From: Streptomyces sp. NBC_01476
GTDB lineage: Bacteria > Actinomycetota > Actinomycetes > Streptomycetales > Streptomycetaceae
Reading direction: 5' to 3'
Length of the DNA stretch: 64,000 nucleotides
Assembly (NCBI RefSeq): GCF_036227265.1
Contig: NZ_CP109446.1
Location: 3,481,001 to 3,545,000, forward strand
The translations under genes were made by a program, and so were the position numbers. Positions 60,019-64,000 of this stretch are shown here, piece by piece; the first letter of the stretch is position 1, and the number at the start of each line of letters is the position of its first letter. Under the pieces are notes generated by a model. That model made no database searches. It was not told the DNA's origin and worked only from the letters and a program-made list of their open reading frames with translations.

Positions 60019-60091
60019 TAGGCCGTGTGGGACTCGAACCCACAACCAATGGATTAAAAGTCCACTGCTCTGCCAATTGAGCTAACGGCCC
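60019..60091 (-). tRNA. tRNA-Lys (anticodon TTT)
   Basis: Minus strand: acceptor GGGCCGT pairs with ACGGCCT (one G-U), D-arm AGCTCAATTGGCAGAGC, anticodon loop ACTTTTAAT with TTT, T-arm GTGGGTTCGAGTCCCAC, discriminator A. CCA is not encoded. Confidence 0.95.
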
Positions 60092-60166
60092 GCACACCGC
60101 AGCATAGCCGGAGCCCGGGGGTGGGGCCGAGCCCATTCGCGGTGGGGCGGGGGTGGAGGGCGGAAC

Positions 60167-60192
60167 GGGCCCGTGGCGGGTGCCACGGGCCC
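60167..60192 (-). terminator. Hairpin terminator of the helicase gene
   Basis: A perfect 11-bp stem (GGGCCCGTGGC and its complement) with loop GGGT, 23 bases past the helicase stop and before tRNA-Lys. Confidence 0.75.
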
Positions 60193-60214
60193 GGTCGCGC
60201 AGGCGGTCCGGCGG

Positions 60215-62458
60215 TCAGCCGTTGCGCTTCCAGCGGGGCTTGCGGTCGGCGCTGGGGGTGCCGTACGAGGACGGGCCGGAGGGGCGGCGGTCGTCGCGGT
60301 TGTACGACGAGGGACCGGAAGGGCGGCGGTCGTCACGGTTGTACGAGGACGGGCCGGAAGGACGCCGGTCGTCGCGGTTGTACGACGAGGGACCCGCCGG
60401 GCGGCGGTCGTCGCGGTTGTACGAGGACGAGCCAGAGGGGCGGCGGTCGTCACGGTTGTACGCCGGACGTGCGTCCCGGCTGTCGGTCCGGTCGCCGTAC
60501 GACGGACGGCGGTCGTCACGGTTGTACGAGGACGGGCCGGAAGGACGCCGGTCATCCCGGTTGTACGCCGGACGCGCGTCCCGGCTCTCGCTCCGGTCGC
60601 CGTACGACGGACGGCGGTCGTCACGGTTGTACGCCGGACGCGCGTCCCGGCTCTCGCTCCGGTTCCCGTACGACGGGCGACGGTCGTCCCGGTTGAAAGT
60701 GGAAGGACGGCGCTCGTCGCGGTTGCCGTACGACGGGCGGCGGTCGTCACGGTCCCGGTTGTACGCGGGTCGCGCGTCCCGGCTCTCGCTCCGGTTGCCG
60801 TAGGACGGGCGGCGGTCGTCACGGTCGCGGTTGTTGTAGGACGGCCGGTCGTCGCGGCGCCGGTCGAAGTTGCCCCGGTCGTCGCGCCGTTGCTCCTCGC
60901 GGGGCTCCGGTACGGTCACCACCGCGGCAGCGGCGGCCGCCTCCGCGGCGAGTTCGGCGGCCTTCGCGGCCACCGCCTCCTCCGGGTCCTCCCCGCGCTC
61001 GCGCGCCGAGCGGGCCGTCAACCGGTCCGCCTCCTCGCGGAGTTCGGCGGCACGGCGCTGGAGCCGCTCCAACTGGCGGGTGACTTCGGCCACTTCCCGC
61101 TCGGCCTGGACGGCCGCGTTCTGCAGCGCGTCGGCCTGGACATCGGTCAGCGAACGCGCGCCGGTGATCCGGGCGACGTCCTCGTCGAAGACGCCGGCGC
61201 CGCCGATGATGTGGCGCGAGGCGTCCACGCCCGCGTCCTCCATCAGCCGGAAGATCTGCTTGCGCTGGTGCGGCAGCGCCAGCGAGACCACCGTGCCGGA
61301 CTCGCCCGCGCGGGCGGTGCGGCCGGAGCGGTGCAGGTAGTCCTTGTGGTCGGCGGCCGGGTCGACGTTGAGCACCAGACCGATGCCGTCGACGTGGATG
61401 CCGCGGGCGGCGACGTCGGTGGCGACCAGCACGTTCACCCGGCCGGCCTTGAAGTCCTCAAGGGTGCGGGTGCGGGCGCCCTGGGTCATACCGCCGTGCA
61501 GCGCGTCGGCCCGTACACCGGACTCGATGAGCTGCTCGGCGACACGGTCGGCGCCCATCTGGGTGCGGACGAAGATGATCGTGCGGCCCTTGCGGGCGGC
61601 GATGGCCGCGGTGACCGGCGCCTTGTCCTTCGGCTTCACGATCAGCACGTGGTGGCTCATGGTGGTCACCGCGCCCTGGGCCGCGTCGACCTCGTGGGTG
61701 ACCGGCTTGACCAGGTAACGCCGGACCAGGGTGTCGATCTCGTTCTCCAGCGTGGCGGAGAAGAGCAGCCGCTGGCCGCCGGCCGGGATCAGGTCGAGGA
61801 TCTCGGTGACCTCGGGCAGGAAGCCCATGTCGGCCATCTGGTCGGCCTCGTCGAGGACCGCGATCTGCACCTGGTCGAGCGAGGCGGAGCCCCGGTTGAT
61901 CAGGTCACGCAGCCGGCCGGGGGTGGCGACCAGCACGTCCACGCCGCGTTCCAGGGCGTAGATCTGGTTCTGCATCGAGGTGCCCCCGCAGACGACCTTC
62001 ATCTTCAGGCCGAGCACGTCGCCGTACGGCTGGAGCGCGTCGGCGACCTGCATGGCCAGCTCGCGGGTCGGGGTGAGGATGACGCCGCGCGGGCGCTTGC
62101 GCTCGGTGTGGCCGCCGGCCAGCAGGGTCAGCAGCGGGAGGCCGAAGGCCAGGGTCTTGCCGGAGCCGGTCCGGCCGCGGCCCAGGATGTCCCGCCCGGA
62201 CAGCGCGTCCGGGATGGTGGCGGCCTGGATCGGGAACGGGCTGACCACGCCGTTCTGGGTGAGCTTGCGGACGATGTCGTCGGCAAGGCCGAGGTCCGCG
62301 AAGGTCACCCCCGGGGCGTCGGGGGCGTTGTCGAGCAGGGCCGCGGCGGGGTCGACGGTGACCGTGGTGGTGGTGGTGTCGGCGTTCACCGGAGCCGTGA
62401 CGGCCTCGGTGATGACGTTCTCGGGCATGACGGAACGGTCGGCACTGTCAAGGGACAT
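60215..62458 (-). CDS. DEAD-box RNA helicase with long RD-rich tail
   Basis: A 747-residue ATP-dependent RNA helicase. Core motifs: Q-motif TFADLGLADDIVRKL, motif I GRTGSGKT, Ia PTRELA, motif II DEAD in VLDEADQMADMG, motif III SAT, and RSGRTARAGESG (motif VI). A coiled-coil segment of about 60 residues follows (LERLQRRAAELREEADRL). The last 200 residues are imperfect RPSYGNR-, SESRDARPAYN- and RDDR-type repeats, a basic RNA-binding tail. It unwinds structured RNA, for example in ribosome assembly or cold adaptation. A good promoter is visible about 150 bases upstream. Confidence 0.92.
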   Translation of the reverse strand: MSLDSADRSVMPENVITEAVTAPVNADTTTTTVTVDPAAALLDNAPDAPGVTFADLGLADDIVRKLTQNGVVSPFPIQAATIPDALSGRDILGRGRTGSGKTLAFGLPLLTLLAGGHTERKRPRGVILTPTRELAMQVADALQPYGDVLGLKMKVVCGGTSMQNQIYALERGVDVLVATPGRLRDLINRGSASLDQVQIAVLDEADQMADMGFLPEVTEILDLIPAGGQRLLFSATLENEIDTLVRRYLVKPVTHEVDAAQGAVTTMSHHVLIVKPKDKAPVTAAIAARKGRTIIFVRTQMGADRVAEQLIESGVRADALHGGMTQGARTRTLEDFKAGRVNVLVATDVAARGIHVDGIGLVLNVDPAADHKDYLHRSGRTARAGESGTVVSLALPHQRKQIFRLMEDAGVDASRHIIGGAGVFDEDVARITGARSLTDVQADALQNAAVQAEREVAEVTRQLERLQRRAAELREEADRLTARSARERGEDPEEAVAAKAAELAAEAAAAAAVVTVPEPREEQRRDDRGNFDRRRDDRPSYNNRDRDDRRPSYGNRSESRDARPAYNRDRDDRRPSYGNRDERRPSTFNRDDRRPSYGNRSESRDARPAYNRDDRRPSYGDRSESRDARPAYNRDDRRPSGPSSYNRDDRRPSYGDRTDSRDARPAYNRDDRRPSGSSSYNRDDRRPAGPSSYNRDDRRPSGPSSYNRDDRRPSGPSSYNRDDRRPSGPSSYGTPSADRKPRWKRNG
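60285..60850 (-). repeat. Coding repeats in the helicase tail
   Basis: Imperfect units of about 39 to 66 bases encode RDDRRPSYGNRSESRDAR and RDDRRPSGPSSYN. They are in frame and show codon-level variation, as in a protein repeat. Confidence 0.8.
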
Positions 62459-62618
62459 GCGAAAGCAAAACCTCTCGGAGACTTACGGCACGCGCCAGCT
62501 CCGCAGGTTGCTTACAACCGCCTCGATGCGGTCAGCCACAGGAGAAAAGGAACGCGCCACGGGGCGCGTATCGGTTCAGGCGCCAGGACACAGGGGAAGT
62601 GGGATCAAACGATCTACC

Positions 62619-62648
62619 AGCATACGCATCGGACGTCGCTTTTGCCAA
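62619..62648 (-). promoter_or_regulatory. Promoter of the helicase gene
   Basis: Minus strand TTGGCA (62648-62643), an 18-base spacer, TATGCT (62624-62619). The transcript would have a leader of about 150 bases, a usual length for regulated DEAD-box genes. Confidence 0.65.
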
Positions 62649-62680
62649 TCACCTCCGGAGACCGGCCCTGACCTGGGGCT

Positions 62681-63181
62681 TCAGTCCTCGGAGCCCGGGT
62701 CGGGCGAACCGGGGTCGGAGGTCGGGGTCTGGCTGGGCGGATCGGCGGGCGGGGTGGTGGTCGGGTCGGCCGGCGGGGTGGTGGGGGGCGGCGGGTCCTG
62801 GGTCGGCGACACCTGGGCGGTGGGCTGCGGGACCGTACCGCCGTCGGCGGAAGGCGGCAGGGCCCGGCCGCCGGGCTTCCCCGAGGAGCGGGTGCCCGCC
62901 GGCGAGGCCGCGCCGGCGGACGGCGAGGCACCGGAGGCGGTGGGCGACGGCGACATCCCGTTCTTTCCTGCCGGGCGGCCCGGGCCCGGCGCCAACTGCC
63001 CGCCGCGCGGCCCGTCCGCGACGCTGTCGGCGCTGGCCGGCGCGTGGCTGCTCGCCTTGGGACCGGGCTCGCTGCCCGCGCTGACGCAGGCGGCGACACC
63101 GGCGGCCACCAGCGTGACGAGGACGGCGGAGCGGATCCCGGCGATACGGGCCCGGGTGCGGGGACGGTGCGGTGCGGGCAT
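62681..63181 (-). CDS. Small Pro/Ser/Thr-rich lipoprotein
   Basis: A 166-residue protein. A basic start (PHRPRTRARIAGIRS) leads to a short hydrophobic stretch ending LVAAGVAAC, which is a lipobox. The mature part is almost wholly low-complexity Pro/Thr/Ser/Gly with no fold visible. ATG at 63181 with GAGG upstream. Likely surface-exposed; function unknown. Confidence 0.6.
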   Translation of the reverse strand: MPAPHRPRTRARIAGIRSAVLVTLVAAGVAACVSAGSEPGPKASSHAPASADSVADGPRGGQLAPGPGRPAGKNGMSPSPTASGASPSAGAASPAGTRSSGKPGGRALPPSADGGTVPQPTAQVSPTQDPPPPTTPPADPTTTPPADPPSQTPTSDPGSPDPGSED

Positions 63182-63362
63182 ACGGGGACCTCGGGCGGCT
63201 CGGTGGGGGGCGCCTACGCGGGGCGTACGCGGCCGGTCTCGCGGTGTCCAACGCGGGGGCGCCCCAGCGGACACGCCCGCCCGCACCCGTACGGCCGTAC
63301 CCCTGCCCGAGGGGCCGCCACCCGCACCCGCCCACCGCGCCCCCCAGGGCCCGGCGCCCGGC

Positions 63363-63713
63363 TCACCCGTACCCGAGCGCGTGCAGCCGTTCGTCGTCGA
63401 TCCCGAAGTGGTGGGCGATCTCGTGCACCACCGTGATCTCCGTCTCCTCGACGGCCTCCTCCCGGCTCGCGACCATCCGCAGCGTCGGGCCGCGGAAGAT
63501 GGTGATCCGGTCCGGCAGCACCCCGGCGTACCACTCCCCCCGTTCGGTCAGCGGCGTCCCCTCGTACAGCCCCAGCAGCTCGGGCTGCCCGGGCGCGGGC
63601 TCGTCCTCCACGAATACGGCCACGTTGTCCATCAGGCGGGTCAGCTCGGCCGGGATCCGGTCGAGCGCCTCGCCGACCAGTTCCTCGAACTCCTCGCGGG
63701 TCATCTCCAGCAC
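63363..63713 (-). CDS. Minimal zincin-type metallopeptidase
   Basis: A 116-residue protein of the Zincin_1 (PF06262) kind. It has the HExxH motif in VVHEIAHHFGID at residues about 100-111 and the conserved N-terminus EMTREEFEELV. The GTG start (VLEMT) is chosen to match the family N-terminus; ATG three codons later is possible. Activity is likely but substrates are unknown. It is often near tRNA-Glu in Streptomyces. Confidence 0.83.
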   Translation of the reverse strand: MLEMTREEFEELVGEALDRIPAELTRLMDNVAVFVEDEPAPGQPELLGLYEGTPLTERGEWYAGVLPDRITIFRGPTLRMVASREEAVEETEITVVHEIAHHFGIDDERLHALGYG

Positions 63714-63767
63714 GCCTTCATTCTCCCGGGCCGGCGGCCGGCCCGCCCGGCCCACCGCGAAAGCGTT

Positions 63768-63797
63768 TTGCCGTTCCCCCAGCGGATCCCATATGCT
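63768..63797 (+). promoter_or_regulatory. Promoter of tRNA-Glu
   Basis: TTGCCG (63768-63773), an 18-base spacer, TATGCT (63792-63797). The -10 box equals that of the helicase promoter. Confidence 0.65.
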
Positions 63798-63844
63798 GCA
63801 CGCGTCCCCGAAGTGCGCCGACGGCGCCCACGGACGGCCATCTC

Positions 63845-63920
63845 GCCCTCATCGTCTAGTGGCCCAGGACGCCGCCCTTTCAAGGCGGTAGCACGGGTTC
63901 GAATCCCGTTGGGGGCACCA
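63845..63920 (+). tRNA. tRNA-Glu (anticodon TTC)
   Basis: Acceptor GCCCTCA pairs with TGGGGGC (one U-G), anticodon loop CTTTCAA on a CCGCC/GGCGG stem, T-arm CGGGTTCGAATCCCG, discriminator A, encoded CCA at 63918-63920. Confidence 0.95.
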
Positions 63921-64000
63921 CACATCCGGCAGGCCCGGGCGCCCGGCCCTGCGGCGGCCGGATCCGCGCGGACGGCCAACGCCCGGTTCCCTCCCCCGAG

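Noticed and set aside
60285-60850. Regular repeats that might suggest a CRISPR array
   Set aside because: Units are in frame with the helicase, vary at codon level, and have no unique spacers or cas genes nearby.

Overview
The window is high-GC DNA with many GTG starts, leaderless promoters, rare TTA codons, DUF397/DUF5753 regulator pairs and a c-di-AMP (ydaO) riboswitch in front of an M23 peptidase. These point to a Streptomyces or close relative chromosome. No species can be named from the sequence alone.

Layout. 0-5.7 kb is an accessory segment at the 3' end of tRNA-Thr: an IS1380-type transposase cut by the window edge, a complete IS5-type element, and a large KAP-type P-loop NTPase whose stop codon lies inside the IS end. 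5.7-10.5 kb is core-like: tRNA-Thr, a secreted TAP/Slp-like hydrolase, an esterase-like protein and holB. 10.8-19.7 kb is a conserved block: asparagine-synthase-like protein, sporulation-associated HTH/TPR protein, lhgO, trmB, PrsW. 19.7-28.6 kb is a regulatory/accessory patch: Uma2 nuclease, HTH proteins, a TTA-containing DUF6907 pair, an McrB_N/PD-(D/E)XK nuclease, an XRE/DUF397 pair, and a frameshifted D-amino-acid oxidase between copies of a DUF397 gene tail. 28.8-31.9 kb holds cell-wall enzymes and a DUF4240 protein. 32.3-40.5 kb is a minus-strand lactate/glycolate locus (lldP, glcF, glcE, glcD) followed upstream by a secreted metallo-beta-lactamase-fold protein and an IclR regulator. 40.9-51.6 kb holds a secreted GH2 beta-galactosidase, membrane proteins, a secreted FGE-fold protein, two IPT/TIG repeat proteins and an alpha/beta hydrolase. 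51.9-59.8 kb is the least understood part. 60.0-64.0 kb is core again: tRNA-Lys, a DEAD-box helicase, a lipoprotein, a minimal metallopeptidase and tRNA-Glu.

The best candidate for an undescribed system is at 53.2-59.0 kb. A tightly packed plus-strand run encodes a HAD phosphatase, a radical SAM enzyme, a thymidylate-kinase-like P-loop kinase, a SAM methyltransferase, a CYTH-domain protein and a small unknown protein. It faces a minus-strand XRE-NUDIX pair and lies next to an HD hydrolase and a second-copy-looking hemC. Nearly every member acts on phosphates, nucleotides or SAM. The kinase carries a TTA codon in its P-loop, so the tRNA-Leu(UUA) encoded by bldA would gate the pathway. A perfect 16-bp palindrome with three direct repeats lies just upstream of the radical SAM gene.

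Secondary candidates are the McrB_N nuclease (24.1-25.2 kb), the KAP/IS island, the DUF397 duplication, and a 36-bp palindrome upstream of the metallo-hydrolase gene.
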